The notes under the pieces: model-generated
The model's database searches: none
Told to the model about the DNA's origin: nothing
Seen by the model: the letters and a program-made list of their open reading frames with translations, nothing else
Shown: positions 9,292 to 18,958 of the stretch, piece after piece
Numbering within the stretch: the first letter of the stretch is position 1
How the letters are laid out: each line of letters begins with the position of its first letter
Assembly: GCF_018860805.1 (NCBI RefSeq)
Contig: NZ_JAHKQR010000011.1
Location: 471,647-535,646 of the forward strand
Reading direction: 5' to 3'
Length of the DNA stretch: 64,000 nucleotides
DNA from: Aestuariibacter sp. A3R04
Lineage (GTDB): Bacteria > Pseudomonadota > Gammaproteobacteria > Enterobacterales > Alteromonadaceae
Made by a program: the position numbers and the translations under genes

Positions 9292-10383
9292 ATGATTAAG
9301 GACACCGTTAACAACGTTCACATCAGTTCAGAAAAAGTTCTGATCACGCCAGATGATCTGGCAAAAGAACTTCCCGTTTCAGATAAAGCCCTGTCGGCCA
9401 TTTCTGAGTCGCGGAGCATTATTTCAGATATCATCCATGGTCGTGACCATAGATTGCTAGTGATTTGCGGCCCGTGCTCTATTCACGATATCGACGCCGC
9501 TAAAGAATATGCGCTGCGGTTAAAAGAGCTCCATGAATCCTGTAAAGATACCCTGTTTATTGTCATGCGCGTTTATTTTGAAAAGCCGCGAACAACCACT
9601 GGATGGAAAGGGCTTATTAACGACCCATACATCGATGGTACTTTTGATATTGAAACAGGTTTGAGAAAAGCGAGAGAGCTGTTGATCTGGCTGGCTGAGC
9701 TTCAAATTCCTGTTGCCACAGAAGCGCTGGATCCAATCAGCCCACAATACCTGGCTGAATTATTCAGTTGGAGTGCAATTGGAGCCCGTACCTCTGAGTC
9801 GCAAACTCACCGGGAAATGGCCAGTGGTCTGTCTATGCCCGTTGGTTTTAAAAACGGTACTGATGGCAGTCTGGATATTGCTATTAACGCGTTGAAATCT
9901 GCAGCGTCAGGCCACAGTTTTATGGGCATTAATAAACAGGGCCAGGTTGCGGTTATCAGTACCAGTGGTAACCCTGACGGACACATCATCTTGCGCGGTG
10001 GAAAACAGCCAAATTACGATTCTGTGTGCGTTTCAGAATGTGAAGAAGATTTGCGCAATGCAAAACTTACCGCTGGTTTAATGGTGGATTGCAGTCATGC
10101 CAACTCCAGTAAAGACTATCGCAGACAGCCGTTAGTTGCACAAAATGTTGTAAATCAGATCCTCGAAGGCAATCAGTCAATTATCGGCATTATGCTCGAG
10201 AGTCATATTAACGCGGGTAATCAAAAGTCTGACGGTAAAACCCCCCAAGAACTGGAATACGGCGTGTCTATTACCGATGGCTGTATAGATTGGGAAACCA
10301 CGGAAACGCTCATCACACAAACCAGAGATAAGCTTATTACTGTGCTACCATTACGACAAAATAAACGCTCGGCTGTCGCATGA
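9292..10383 (+). CDS. aroF: 3-deoxy-7-phosphoheptulonate synthase (DAHP synthase, AroF type)
   Basis: A 363-residue class I DAHP synthase that condenses phosphoenolpyruvate with erythrose-4-phosphate, the first step of the shikimate pathway. Visible motifs are ICGPCSIHD with the metal-binding Cys, the PEP/phosphate site GARTSESQTHREMASG with FKNGTDG, and the metal-ligand motif DCSHANSSKD. Placement directly ahead of tyrA under a TyrR box matches the tyrosine-regulated isoenzyme. Feedback specificity itself cannot be read with certainty. A GAGAGT ribosome site lies just before the ATG. Confidence 0.96.
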   Translation: MIKDTVNNVHISSEKVLITPDDLAKELPVSDKALSAISESRSIISDIIHGRDHRLLVICGPCSIHDIDAAKEYALRLKELHESCKDTLFIVMRVYFEKPRTTTGWKGLINDPYIDGTFDIETGLRKARELLIWLAELQIPVATEALDPISPQYLAELFSWSAIGARTSESQTHREMASGLSMPVGFKNGTDGSLDIAINALKSAASGHSFMGINKQGQVAVISTSGNPDGHIILRGGKQPNYDSVCVSECEEDLRNAKLTAGLMVDCSHANSSKDYRRQPLVAQNVVNQILEGNQSIIGIMLESHINAGNQKSDGKTPQELEYGVSITDGCIDWETTETLITQTRDKLITVLPLRQNKRSAVA

Positions 10384-10409
10384 GGCAGCTGATTTAGCAG
10401 AGTCGTAAT

Positions 10410-11555
10410 ATGACGGAACACAATAAGCGTCTGGCGGCGTTACGCGAAGGTATAGACGAGATCGACAAGGAGCTCGTTTCACTGCTTGCCCGTCGGGCTA
10501 AACTGACGACCCAGGTCGGACAGATAAAAGCGGAAACCGGTATGCCGGTATATGTGCCTGATCGCGAGAAGGCACTGATTGCATCGCGCCGGGAGCAAGC
10601 CAAACGAGCTGGCGTGTCGCCAGATCTGACCGAAGATTTACTTCGGCGCATTATGCGCGATTCTTACCACACCCAAAATAACCGGTATCGCTGTATTAAT
10701 CCCGATATTAACCAGGTGGTTATCATTGGGGGGGCAGGGGCGCTGGGCAAGGTATTTGTCGGCCTGTTCGAAAAGTCTGGCTACACAGTGGATGTGGTTG
10801 AAAGGGACGACTGGGGTAAGACTTCGACAACTTCCTTGTTTGCGCGGGCTGACTTGGTGATTGTTGCAGTGCCCATTAATTTAACTGAGCAGGTTATCAC
10901 CAGCTTAACCTTTTTACCGGGAACCTGCGTGTTAGCAGATATTACCAGTGTGAAATCTGCGCCGCTAAAGGCGATGCTAAAAGTACATTCAGGGCCCGTG
11001 GTTGGGCTACATCCCATGTTTGGTCCTGATGCCCCCGGCATGATCAAGCAAGTGGTTGTGGTGTGTGAAGGACGGTCGCCGCAAGCGTATCAATGGCTGG
11101 TTGAACAAATGAAAACCTGGGGTGCGAATATTCACTTCAGTAGCGCTGAAGAGCACGATGAAGCAATGGCATTTATCCAGGTTATGCGACATTTCAATAC
11201 CTTTGTATACGGCGCGCATTTACAGGGTGAGGATCCAGATTTAGATTCACTCACGGTATTCAGTTCACCAATATACCGCTTGGAACTGGCCATGGTCGGC
11301 CGGTTGTTCGCTCAATCTCCACAGCTTTACGCTGATATTATTTTTAATAATCCGGCTAATTTTGCGTTGTTACGACGTTTTCATCAGCGTTTCGGTGAGG
11401 CATTGTCACTACTTGAAAACGGCGATAAAACCGCCTTTATCAGCGAATTTAATAAAATCGGCAGTTGGTTTGGTGATTACGCAAGGAAATGCTTAGTAGA
11501 CAGTAAACAACTGCTGCTCAAGGCCGATGATGACGAGATGCTAAGAAAGTCCTGA
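10410..11555 (+). CDS. tyrA: Bifunctional chorismate mutase / prephenate dehydrogenase
   Basis: A 381-residue TyrA (E. coli 373) that converts chorismate to prephenate and then to 4-hydroxyphenylpyruvate for tyrosine. The N-terminal AroQ mutase helices (about residues 5-90) include [10 protein letters not shown] nucleotide-binding motif, [12 protein letters not shown], starts near residue 106, and the dehydrogenase domain contains the HPMFGPD substrate loop. It lies 26 bp after aroF, in the same TyrR-controlled operon, and is followed by a terminator. Confidence 0.97.
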   Translation: MTEHNKRLAALREGIDEIDKELVSLLARRAKLTTQVGQIKAETGMPVYVPDREKALIASRREQAKRAGVSPDLTEDLLRRIMRDSYHTQNNRYRCINPDINQVVIIGGAGALGKVFVGLFEKSGYTVDVVERDDWGKTSTTSLFARADLVIVAVPINLTEQVITSLTFLPGTCVLADITSVKSAPLKAMLKVHSGPVVGLHPMFGPDAPGMIKQVVVVCEGRSPQAYQWLVEQMKTWGANIHFSSAEEHDEAMAFIQVMRHFNTFVYGAHLQGEDPDLDSLTVFSSPIYRLELAMVGRLFAQSPQLYADIIFNNPANFALLRRFHQRFGEALSLLENGDKTAFISEFNKIGSWFGDYARKCLVDSKQLLLKADDDEMLRKS

Positions 11556-11579
11556 TGCTCGGTGCTATGTAAAAACACA

Positions 11580-11610
11580 AACAGCCTGCTTAAGCGGGCT
11601 GTTTTGCTTT
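11580..11610 (+). terminator. Rho-independent terminator of aroF-tyrA
   Basis: A 10-bp stem AACAGCCTGC/GCGGGCTGTT (one G-T pair) with a TTAA loop and T-rich tail, ending against the convergent porin-fragment ORF. Confidence 0.88.
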
Positions 11611-11854
11611 AGAGGCTAAATGTTCTGCTTATCGTAGCAACAATTCTTGCATCTGCGTTGTGATAGTTCATGGTAGTGTCTTCAGCCGCTAATTCGATAT
11701 CAAACCCGTAAAACTGAGTTTGGTAGGCTATTTTATAGTGGATGTAGTGGGCACTGTTTGTATCCCATACATATTTGTCTTTATCTAGTGTTTTGGACAT
11801 ATCAACACTTAGCCGCAGAGCGACAGACAGTAATTTAGCTGGGTTACAATTCAA
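11609..11854 (-). pseudogene. Probable C-terminal fragment of a TorF-family outer-membrane porin
   Basis: An 81-residue open frame that starts with TTG after an AAGGTGAG site, 12 bp past the BCCT carrier gene. Its pattern of alternating beta-strand residues (HYIHYKIAYQTQFYGFDIEL, then DARIVATISRTF) looks like the last strands of TorF-type porins, which are normally over 200 residues with a signal peptide. No signal peptide or upstream barrel is present because the BCCT gene occupies that position. I therefore read it as a truncated remnant. It could instead be an intact small gene of unknown role. Confidence 0.4.
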
Positions 11855-11865
11855 AGGCTCACCTT

Positions 11866-13083
11866 TTATTGCATGGATTCGATTTTTTCAAAATCGAGTT
11901 CATTCTCTTTTGGTGAGCTGTCTATTTTGCTAACTGAGGCAAATTTCTTATATAAGATGTATCCTAGGCAGCAGTAAAACAATGCAATGACCAGTGCTCC
12001 AACCCATTGAATTTTAAGAAAATCAATTTTAAATAAGAGGGTGAGGGCACAAAGCACAATAAAGTTCATGCAAAAGTATTTCCACTTGCCAAGACGGCGG
12101 GAGGAGAGATTTAGGTTGTCGGTATACAAGCGAATGAGCGAATCCAGGGAATTAATTACAAACACAACTCCCACAAATACCATGGCAAGGTTTCTTATAC
12201 CCGTGGTGTCCAAATTGGCTTCGTGGTAGTAGTAGAGTACGCCGAACCATAGTGCAATAGGGATAGAAGGAAAGATCAGCATAGCCGACAATACCTGCCA
12301 GGTTTTTAAGCCTCCGACAAAACGAGAAGTAAACTGGCCAATCATAATGCTCCAAGCAAACCACCAAAACAGATAAAAGGCGTGATAGCCGTTCATCGGG
12401 AAGAGGAAGTGCTGGATATTGGCAAAGTATCCGCCTAGCAAGGAAGTGGCAGCAAAATAGTCCGCCATTTCACCGTTGCCCCATAAAAATGCACCGCCCC
12501 ACATGAAGCCGATAAGGGCGATAAAAAGCCAGGTAGTCGACACACTGAGTATTTTAACAAACTTAATATCTGTACTGCTGTAAACGGAAAATGCAATGGC
12601 TGCGAAAACGATGAGATAAAATGCAGGTACAATGGTTTCACCATCTCCCAGTGACGGCAGATACCAAGGCAGGTTTTTCAACAGTAGAAACGCAGTAAAT
12701 GCACATGTGCCAATAATCACCACGTTATTGATAACCCGAACCCAGGTAATCTCAAAAAATCTCACCTTGGGCTCAATCACGCAAAAATAAAAACAGGTAA
12801 AAAAATAAAATGCCCAGATGAAAAAGCCCCAAAAGCCAAATTCGATGGCCAGAGGATTAGTAAAACCATACTCTGGATTAGTTGCTGTGTCAGCGAAGGC
12901 GCCAAACTCAGTTAAGGGGAACATGATGAGGCCAACGTCTAATCCCGAAGTGAATAATATAGAGACAAAAGTCAGTGTTTTGACCGGTGTTACCCCTATC
13001 ATCGTCAAGTTGCCCCATTTCCATACAATGAAAACAATGGACAACAATGTGAGTGCAATGCCCGCACTTAACCACAGTGTCAT
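11866..13083 (-). CDS. BCCT-family carrier (probable choline/betaine transporter), short form
   Basis: A 405-residue, roughly 11-helix membrane protein. The BCCT signature is recognisable in FYLFWWFAWSIMIGQFTSRF (helix 8 region), and FTSGLDVGLIMFPLTEF aligns with the family's helix 3 glycine-rich motif. Typical BCCT proteins have 12 helices and 500 or more residues. This one appears to start at canonical helix 2 and lacks the long C-terminal tail. The start is well supported by an AAGGAG site 7 bp before the ATG. Its position 40 bp behind betA suggests it brings in choline or a related compound, by inference only. Confidence 0.8.
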   Translation of the reverse strand: MTLWLSAGIALTLLSIVFIVWKWGNLTMIGVTPVKTLTFVSILFTSGLDVGLIMFPLTEFGAFADTATNPEYGFTNPLAIEFGFWGFFIWAFYFFTCFYFCVIEPKVRFFEITWVRVINNVVIIGTCAFTAFLLLKNLPWYLPSLGDGETIVPAFYLIVFAAIAFSVYSSTDIKFVKILSVSTTWLFIALIGFMWGGAFLWGNGEMADYFAATSLLGGYFANIQHFLFPMNGYHAFYLFWWFAWSIMIGQFTSRFVGGLKTWQVLSAMLIFPSIPIALWFGVLYYYHEANLDTTGIRNLAMVFVGVVFVINSLDSLIRLYTDNLNLSSRRLGKWKYFCMNFIVLCALTLLFKIDFLKIQWVGALVIALFYCCLGYILYKKFASVSKIDSSPKENELDFEKIESMQ

Positions 13084-13123
13084 GACTTACTCCTTAACGT
13101 TGTGTCACGCAGATACGGTGTCG

Positions 13124-14794
13124 TTAGGCACCAATCACGCTTGAACGCTGGCGATGTCGCCAGTTTTGTTCGGTTTTTACATCCGCGAGTTCCGGAGCGA
13201 GTGTTGTGTGCCCTAGAATTAGATCTGCAGCTCGCTCGGCGACCATAATGGTTGGTGCGTTGAGATTTCCGTTTGGAATGGTCGGAAATATTGATGAGTC
13301 CACAACGTGAAGGTTACTAATACCATGGACTTTGGTTTGAGAATCTACCACTGCCATTTCATCTTCTCCCATTTTGCAGGAACAAGAAGGGTGATAGGCA
13401 CTTTCAACGGCCTCTCTGACAAAGGCATCAATTTCTTCATCAGTTTGCACCTTTGAACCTGGTTGAATTTCCTCTCCCCGGTATATGTCGAAGGCGGGTT
13501 GATTGATGATTTCCCGGGTTAACCTAACGCATGCGCGGAAACCTTCAATATCGTCTTGGTGTTGCAGATAATTAAATTGAATCGCTGGCGCCTGGGCTGG
13601 GTTGTTAGATTTCACCTTCACCGAACCTCTGCTTTTGGGCTTGTTGTGACCTATATGTACTTGAAAACCGTCTCCTTTTACTGCGCTTTTTCCGTCGTAG
13701 CGCATGGCTGCCGGTAAAAAGTGGTACTGAAGATCCGGCCATTTTACGCCAGCTTTAGAACGAATAAAGCCACAGGACTCAAAGTGATTCGTCGCTCCCA
13801 GGCCGTCTTTAAACAGGAGCCATCGAATACCGATAAGTCCTTTTGAAAACAGGTTGAGTTTGCGGTTGAGGGTAATAGGTTGTTTACAATAAAACTGAAA
13901 GTAAAATTCCAAGTGATCCTGTAGGTTTTCACCAACACCAGGAAGGTGATGAATACACTTAATACCGGCCGCTTCCAGGGTTTGTTTGTCGCCGATCCCA
14001 GATAATTGCAATAAATGGGGAGAGCCGATCGAGCCGGCACTAAGCACAACTGCCTTTTGCCCGTTAACGGTGACGGTACCATTCTTTCCAGTAAATTTTA
14101 CGCCCGTGGCAGTGTTGTTTTCGACAATGACTTTTTCCACAGTGGCGTGGGTGACGATGGTGAGATTGGTGCGGTGTTTTATTGGATCCAGGTATGCACG
14201 AGCCGTGGAACAGCGCTTGCCATCTTTCACCGTCATATGCATGGGCCCAAATCCTTCCTGCTGAGCACCGTTGTAATCGAAGGTTTCGGCATAACCCGCT
14301 TGCTTACCGGCCTCAACGAATGTGCGGTATAGGGGGTTTTTCATTTCATTGCCGTTATTTGTTGCAACTGGACCACCTTTTCCACGGAATTCATCTGCTC
14401 CCAAATACCAGTTTTCAGCGCGCTTAAAATATGGAAGGCAATGAGAGTAATCCCAGTTTTGAGCACCGTGGGTTGCCCATTCATCGAAATCGTTAGCGTG
14501 GCCACGAACATAAACCATACCGTTTATTGACGACGAGCCACCCAGTACTTTTCCCCTCGGACAGTGCATTTTCCGGTTGTTGAGAAATGGCTCTGGCTCG
14601 GTGTGAAATTGCCAGGCGTACTTATCGGTATTCATTGGAATAGACAATGCCGTTGGCATTTGAATAAAAATGCTTTTATCACTACCACCGGTTTCAATGA
14701 GCAATACCTTGTGCCTGGCATTGGCCGATAAACGGTTTGCCAGTACACATCCGGCCGAGCCGGCACCGACAATGATATAATCGTAATTCTGCAT
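13124..14794 (-). CDS. betA: Choline dehydrogenase
   Basis: A 556-residue GMC flavoprotein oxidising choline to betaine aldehyde, the first step in making the osmoprotectant glycine betaine. The N-terminal FAD-binding motif reads [20 protein letters not shown] signature 1 is around [24 protein letters not shown], signature 2 around [15 protein letters not shown], and the catalytic His lies in the C-terminal [11 protein letters not shown]. It follows betB by 9 bp with an AAGGAG ribosome site. No betI regulator gene is adjacent. Confidence 0.97.
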   Translation of the reverse strand: MQNYDYIIVGAGSAGCVLANRLSANARHKVLLIETGGSDKSIFIQMPTALSIPMNTDKYAWQFHTEPEPFLNNRKMHCPRGKVLGGSSSINGMVYVRGHANDFDEWATHGAQNWDYSHCLPYFKRAENWYLGADEFRGKGGPVATNNGNEMKNPLYRTFVEAGKQAGYAETFDYNGAQQEGFGPMHMTVKDGKRCSTARAYLDPIKHRTNLTIVTHATVEKVIVENNTATGVKFTGKNGTVTVNGQKAVVLSAGSIGSPHLLQLSGIGDKQTLEAAGIKCIHHLPGVGENLQDHLEFYFQFYCKQPITLNRKLNLFSKGLIGIRWLLFKDGLGATNHFESCGFIRSKAGVKWPDLQYHFLPAAMRYDGKSAVKGDGFQVHIGHNKPKSRGSVKVKSNNPAQAPAIQFNYLQHQDDIEGFRACVRLTREIINQPAFDIYRGEEIQPGSKVQTDEEIDAFVREAVESAYHPSCSCKMGEDEMAVVDSQTKVHGISNLHVVDSSIFPTIPNGNLNAPTIMVAERAADLILGHTTLAPELADVKTEQNWRHRQRSSVIGA

Positions 14795-14803
14795 TGCTAC
14801 TCC

Positions 14804-16267
14804 TTAAAACGGTGCGTCCAGTTTCACCATGCCCATATAAACAGACTTGGTTTGGGTATAGTGGTCCAGTGTTTCGATACCGTTCTCCCGACCAATACCC
14901 GACAACTTGTAGCCACCTACCGGCATTTCTGCAGGTGAGGCGCCATAACTGTTTACCCAGCATATTCCAGCTTGCAACTGGTGGATAACCCGGTGGGCGC
15001 GCTGCACATCCCTGGTCATGATACCTGCGGCCAACCCCAAAGGTGTGTTGTTAGCGCGCAAGATCACGTCGTCTTCGTCACTAAACACAAGTACGCACAT
15101 CACAGGTCCGAATATTTCTTCTCGACAGATAGTCATATCGTCGCTGCAGTTTGTGAATACTGTCGGGGCGACAAAGTAGCCGTTCGGTGCACTCTCTGGA
15201 GAAAGTGCAGTGCCACCCGTGGCTATGGTCGCACCTTCCGCTTTGCCTTTTTCGATGTAATCGAGCACCAATTGTTGATGCTTGGCGGAAATGAGGGCAC
15301 CAAAGTTGACATCAGGATCCATAGGATCTCCGGCTACAACGTTGTTTTCTGTGCGTTCTATGAGCTCCGTCATAAACTCGTTGTAAACGGCCTCATGAAC
15401 GAAAACTCGTGTACAATTGGTACACACTTCACCCTGCGTGTAAAAATTGCCTAACATCGCCGCACTGACAGCTTGTGAAACATCAGCATCATCGAACACG
15501 AGCAAAGGTGATTTTCCACCCAGTTCCATAGTGACATCTTTTAAATTTGAAGCAGCAGATTCCATGACTTTGCGGCCGGTACCAACTTCACCGGTGAAGG
15601 AAACCTTTGCTATCTCACTGTGGGTGGTAAGCCATTGACCCACCGCGCCGTCACCGTGAACAACATTAAATACACCCGCTGGCACGCCGGCTTCGATAAA
15701 TATTTTGGCCAGCTCCACAGCTCCCCGGGGGGTTTCTTCAGAGGGTTTGAAAATCATTGCGTTGCCCGCTGCCAGTGCGGGAGCGGATTTCCAACAAGCA
15801 ATTTGAATGGGGTAGTTCCACGCACCAATACCCGCACAAATACCCAGGGGTTCTTTGCGGGTATAATAAAAATCATCACCTATACTTTGCTGTTGTCCAA
15901 CTTGTGTAGGTGCAAGATTAGCAAAGTATTCAATTGCATCGGCGCCTGTGATCACGTCTACACAGTTCGCTTCCTGGATTGGTTTACCGGTATCCTGTAC
16001 TTCATAGGCGGCCAGGGTGTCATTGTTTTCTCTTAGTAGTGCTACGGCTTTCAGCAGGATCCTGGAGCGCATCATCGCCGTCATTGACGACCATTGTTTA
16101 AATCCGTCCTTAGCACTGCTTATCGCTGCCTCGCGTATGGTTTCATCAGCCACTTCCACCTGATAGATAGCCTCGCCGGTAGCCGGGTTTATAACGCTAA
16201 AAGTTTCACCCGTGGCGTTACTCATAGGGCGACCATCAATGAAGTTGCGTAATACTGTAGAAGACAT
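14804..16267 (-). CDS. betB: Betaine aldehyde dehydrogenase
   Basis: A 487-residue NAD(P)+-dependent aldehyde dehydrogenase that completes betaine synthesis. The general-base Glu lies in [17 protein letters not shown] and the catalytic Cys in [12 protein letters not shown], and the BetB-type N-terminus reads NFIDGRP. I start at the ATG at 16267 because GAGGAAA lies 5-6 bp upstream. A longer TTG start (16279) would lie inside that ribosome site. It is first in the betB-betA-BCCT operon on the minus strand. Confidence 0.96.
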   Translation of the reverse strand: MSSTVLRNFIDGRPMSNATGETFSVINPATGEAIYQVEVADETIREAAISSAKDGFKQWSSMTAMMRSRILLKAVALLRENNDTLAAYEVQDTGKPIQEANCVDVITGADAIEYFANLAPTQVGQQQSIGDDFYYTRKEPLGICAGIGAWNYPIQIACWKSAPALAAGNAMIFKPSEETPRGAVELAKIFIEAGVPAGVFNVVHGDGAVGQWLTTHSEIAKVSFTGEVGTGRKVMESAASNLKDVTMELGGKSPLLVFDDADVSQAVSAAMLGNFYTQGEVCTNCTRVFVHEAVYNEFMTELIERTENNVVAGDPMDPDVNFGALISAKHQQLVLDYIEKGKAEGATIATGGTALSPESAPNGYFVAPTVFTNCSDDMTICREEIFGPVMCVLVFSDEDDVILRANNTPLGLAAGIMTRDVQRAHRVIHQLQAGICWVNSYGASPAEMPVGGYKLSGIGRENGIETLDHYTQTKSVYMGMVKLDAPF

Positions 16268-16640
16268 GGTTTTCCTCAAAAAAATCGATAACTCGACCTA
16301 CAAAAGACAACTATCAGATTAATGTGACTTGTCTATGTACGTTTGGATAAGGTTGCGGTTTATACTGTGTCCATCGTGAATCTGGCTCACTTTTCGTTGA
16401 ACACAAATCATTGTTTTGTGGTAGATATAAACTATGCTATGGACTTGCTTGTAAATAAACTGAGGCTATTACTCTGAATATTGTGTGCTTGTAAGTACCT
16501 ACAAAACTTGATGTTGGACAATGGATGATGGCAAAAAAATCAGTTGAATACTGCCAAAATACGAAGAGAAAAGCAAACCGGCCTGAGTGGCCGGTTTGAA
16601 TGAAAAGGGAAATTTAGTATGAACTGAAACTACTGTGAAA
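16268..16640. other. Intergenic region between betB and pheA
   Basis: About 370 bp with no convincing gene. It holds the pheA terminator (16565-16598). On the minus strand a TATAAA (16359-16364) could be the betB -10 box, with no good -35 partner. A short CACAAA/TTTGTG dyad near 16400-16420 could be an operator for the bet operon. I saw no further structure. Confidence 0.6.
16565..16598 (-). terminator. Rho-independent terminator of pheA
   Basis: A perfect 10-bp stem CAAACCGGCC/GGCCGGTTTG (16574-16598) with a 5-nt loop. On the minus strand it is followed by CTTTTCTCTT. Confidence 0.88.
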
Positions 16641-17837
16641 CTAGTCTGTGGGTTCGCTTTCAGTGAGAGCGTTGGCTGCTGCAACCTTGGTTGGGCTAAC
16701 TTCTTCACTTGGGTAACAGCCCAGCACCTGTAAATGACGGGTGATTTTTTTAAGGCTTTCCACCGCTGTTTGTACCGGTCCGTCTTGTAGATTGCCTTCA
16801 AAATCGATATAGAACATTTCTTCCCAAGGGTTGCCAGGAATGGGGCGAGATTCCAGCTTCGTCATGTTCAATTTGTTGTCTTTGAGAACCGTCAATGCCT
16901 CTACCAGCGCACCGGGTTTTTGCACAGTAGACATGATAACTGTAGTTTTCGCAGGTACCTGCAGAGGCACGGTTACAGGTTCTCTAGAAACCACGAAGAA
17001 GCGGCTGTGATTTTCTTTTTGGTTTGCCAAATTAGATTTAATTGCCATTAAACCATATAGGTTTCCGCCGGCTTCACTGCCTATGGCCGCCACGTCGTCA
17101 CGCTGCAGCTCGCTAACGGTGAGCATTGCCGAGGATGTACTGTCCATGGTTTTCACTTCTACATTTCCCAGCTCCGCCAAAAAGTGGCTACATTGCGTAA
17201 ATACTTGTGGGTGGGCGTACAGGGTTTTGATTTTCCCAATGCTGGTATCTTTCGCTACCAAAAGGCTGTGTTTGATGGGATGTGTGAGTTCACCGATAAT
17301 GCTGAGCTGAGTGTGTTGCAGTTGGTCATAGACCTCGTTGATGCTACCGGAACTGGTATTTTCTATGGGGAGCACTGCATAGTCTGCTTCATTTTTTTCC
17401 ACTTTTTGCACAATTTCGGCAAAACTCTGACAGCCAATTTCCATTAGCTCGCCTGGCCTGCGGGAAAAGTACTTTTGCGTAGCCAGATAACTGTATGAGC
17501 CGCGATCGCCCAAAAACGCTACGCGGTTTAATGGCAATGCGCTTCCCGGATTTGCCCGTTCGGCTAACATTGCTTGTTGGTTTAACACACTGTCTTCAAT
17601 GATCACGTGAAAAATTTGGGTGACATAATGGGGATCAAGTCCAGCGACCTTACCTTCTTTTATTAGTCTCACCAATAACTGTTCTTCCCGTTTTACATCG
17701 CGGACGGGAATGTGGTGTTTGATTTTAGTTTCTGCAACTTCATTGGTGAGTTGACGGCGCTCGGCTAATAGTGCCAACAGTTGGCTATCGAGCTCCGTGA
17801 TGCGTTTCCTTATCGCGTCTAATGCGGTGTCTGACAT
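16641..17837 (-). CDS. pheA: Bifunctional chorismate mutase / prephenate dehydratase
   Basis: A 398-residue P-protein making phenylpyruvate for phenylalanine. The AroQ mutase is at about residues 1-95 (RKRITELDSQLLALLAERR). Prephenate dehydratase is at about 105-285 (FLGDRGSYSYLA, then the catalytic-region PIENTSSGSINEVYD). A C-terminal ACT domain from about 295 carries the Phe-binding motifs GALVEAL and ESRPIP, so allosteric inhibition by Phe is expected. It is preceded by a leader-peptide attenuator and followed by a terminator. Confidence 0.97.
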   Translation of the reverse strand: MSDTALDAIRKRITELDSQLLALLAERRQLTNEVAETKIKHHIPVRDVKREEQLLVRLIKEGKVAGLDPHYVTQIFHVIIEDSVLNQQAMLAERANPGSALPLNRVAFLGDRGSYSYLATQKYFSRRPGELMEIGCQSFAEIVQKVEKNEADYAVLPIENTSSGSINEVYDQLQHTQLSIIGELTHPIKHSLLVAKDTSIGKIKTLYAHPQVFTQCSHFLAELGNVEVKTMDSTSSAMLTVSELQRDDVAAIGSEAGGNLYGLMAIKSNLANQKENHSRFFVVSREPVTVPLQVPAKTTVIMSTVQKPGALVEALTVLKDNKLNMTKLESRPIPGNPWEEMFYIDFEGNLQDGPVQTAVESLKKITRHLQVLGCYPSEEVSPTKVAAANALTESEPTD

Positions 17838-17860
17838 AGTGTTTCACTCGTAATTATGGC

Positions 17861-17887
17861 AAAAAAAAACCTCCCGTGGGGAGGTTT
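17861..17887 (-). terminator. pheA attenuator terminator
   Basis: On the minus strand, AAACCTCCC pairs with GGGAGGTTT around a 3-nt loop and is followed by an unbroken T run (17861-17869 complement). It lies between the leader peptide stop and pheA, 24 bp before the pheA start. Confidence 0.88.
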
Positions 17888-17908
17888 ATACACGCGGCAC
17901 ATCCTCCC

Positions 17909-17968
17909 TCAGGCGAAGGTGAAAAAGCCAAAAAAGAAGATCACAGCGTGCTTTACATTCATTCTCAT
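17909..17968 (-). CDS. pheL: pheA leader peptide
   Basis: A 19-codon frame reading MRMNVKHAVIFFFGFFTFA, with six Phe codons clustered as FFF-FF-F. The composition matches enterobacterial PheL, which senses charged tRNA-Phe by ribosome stalling. It ends 22 bp before the attenuator stem. A TTGACA (17998-18003), 17 bp, TAAAGT (17975-17980) promoter would start transcription almost at the first ATG, so translation may be leaderless or may start at the second ATG (17962). It is too short for routine gene calling. Confidence 0.88.
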   Translation of the reverse strand: MRMNVKHAVIFFFGFFTFA

Positions 17969-18112
17969 GGCATGACTTTAAGCCGCAGGTGCTCAAGTGT
18001 CAATGGTTTTTTACAGTAGGTATGCACACATACTATAGTCGCTATTCACACAATACGTGATTTGTGATAGCCAATATGAGCAGATACCTGTGTGATGCGC
18101 CAGGCGAGGCGG

Positions 18113-18913
18113 TTATTCTCCTAAAAGGGCTGCAAGCATTGCCCGAACTTCAGTGGGTTCAAAAGGTTTGTCGCATAGTGCGTTTACGCCGGTTTGTTGA
18201 ATGTTTGCCATATGCATACTGTCTGACGATTCTGACGTCACCATGATAATAGGAATGTGAGCGGTATCAGGGCTAAATCGAATAAATTCAGACAGTTCCC
18301 GGCCATCCATCTCAGGCATATTGTAATCGGTAACCACAAGATCAAAGGGAGTGTCTTTGATGTGGGTGAGTGCCATTGCCCCGTTCTCTGCTTCGGTGAT
18401 TTTCTTTAAACCCATGGATTCCAGTACTCTGCGAATATGGTTTCGCGCCAGACGACTGTCATCTACAAGGAGCACTCTGACCTCGTGAACATCGAAAAAT
18501 TCAAGGTCTAATTCGTCGTGATTTATGAGGTCCAGACTGGCTCTAAGCGCCCGAGACAAGTGCAAGGGCTCGAAAGGTTTTGGCAATATCGCTGCAACAC
18601 CGGCTTGTTTGAATTCTTCAAGTTTAACCATGCGGTTCTCACTTGACACTAGCATAAACGGAATGGTGGCGTATTGGGGATTGTCTTTAATAAACTTGAG
18701 TAATTCTATTGCCGTACCATCTTCAAAGTACATTGCACTAACCACAAGATCGGCACTGTGAGATTCAATAGCTTTGCGGGCCTCTTCGATAGAGCTGACA
18801 GCATCAATTTCCCTGACATTTTCCTTCAGCAATAGAGTGGTTATAATTTTTCGTTGGGTGTCAGAAGGTTCTACTAACACTATATGTAAGTCAGCAATTG
18901 ACAGTTTATCCAT
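18113..18913 (-). CDS. Two-receiver-domain response regulator, first receiver degenerate
   Basis: About 266 residues holding two CheY-like receiver domains and no output domain. Receiver 2 (about 146-266) is complete, with VDDS, the phospho-acceptor Asp196 in VVTDYNMPEMDG, the switch Thr and Lys in DKPFEP. Receiver 1 (about 10-130) has EPS instead of the acidic pair and Ala60 where the phospho-Asp should be, though the KPFEP lysine remains. It is probably a phosphorylation-controlled adaptor in chemotaxis-like or stress signalling. I prefer the ATG at 18913 over an upstream GTG (18925). Confidence 0.88.
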   Translation of the reverse strand: MDKLSIADLHIVLVEPSDTQRKIITTLLLKENVREIDAVSSIEEARKAIESHSADLVVSAMYFEDGTAIELLKFIKDNPQYATIPFMLVSSENRMVKLEEFKQAGVAAILPKPFEPLHLSRALRASLDLINHDELDLEFFDVHEVRVLLVDDSRLARNHIRRVLESMGLKKITEAENGAMALTHIKDTPFDLVVTDYNMPEMDGRELSEFIRFSPDTAHIPIIMVTSESSDSMHMANIQQTGVNALCDKPFEPTEVRAMLAALLGE

Positions 18914-18958
18914 GGTTTTTCTCACTTAAAGCGTCTATTTGACTGGAAGGAACCGAGG

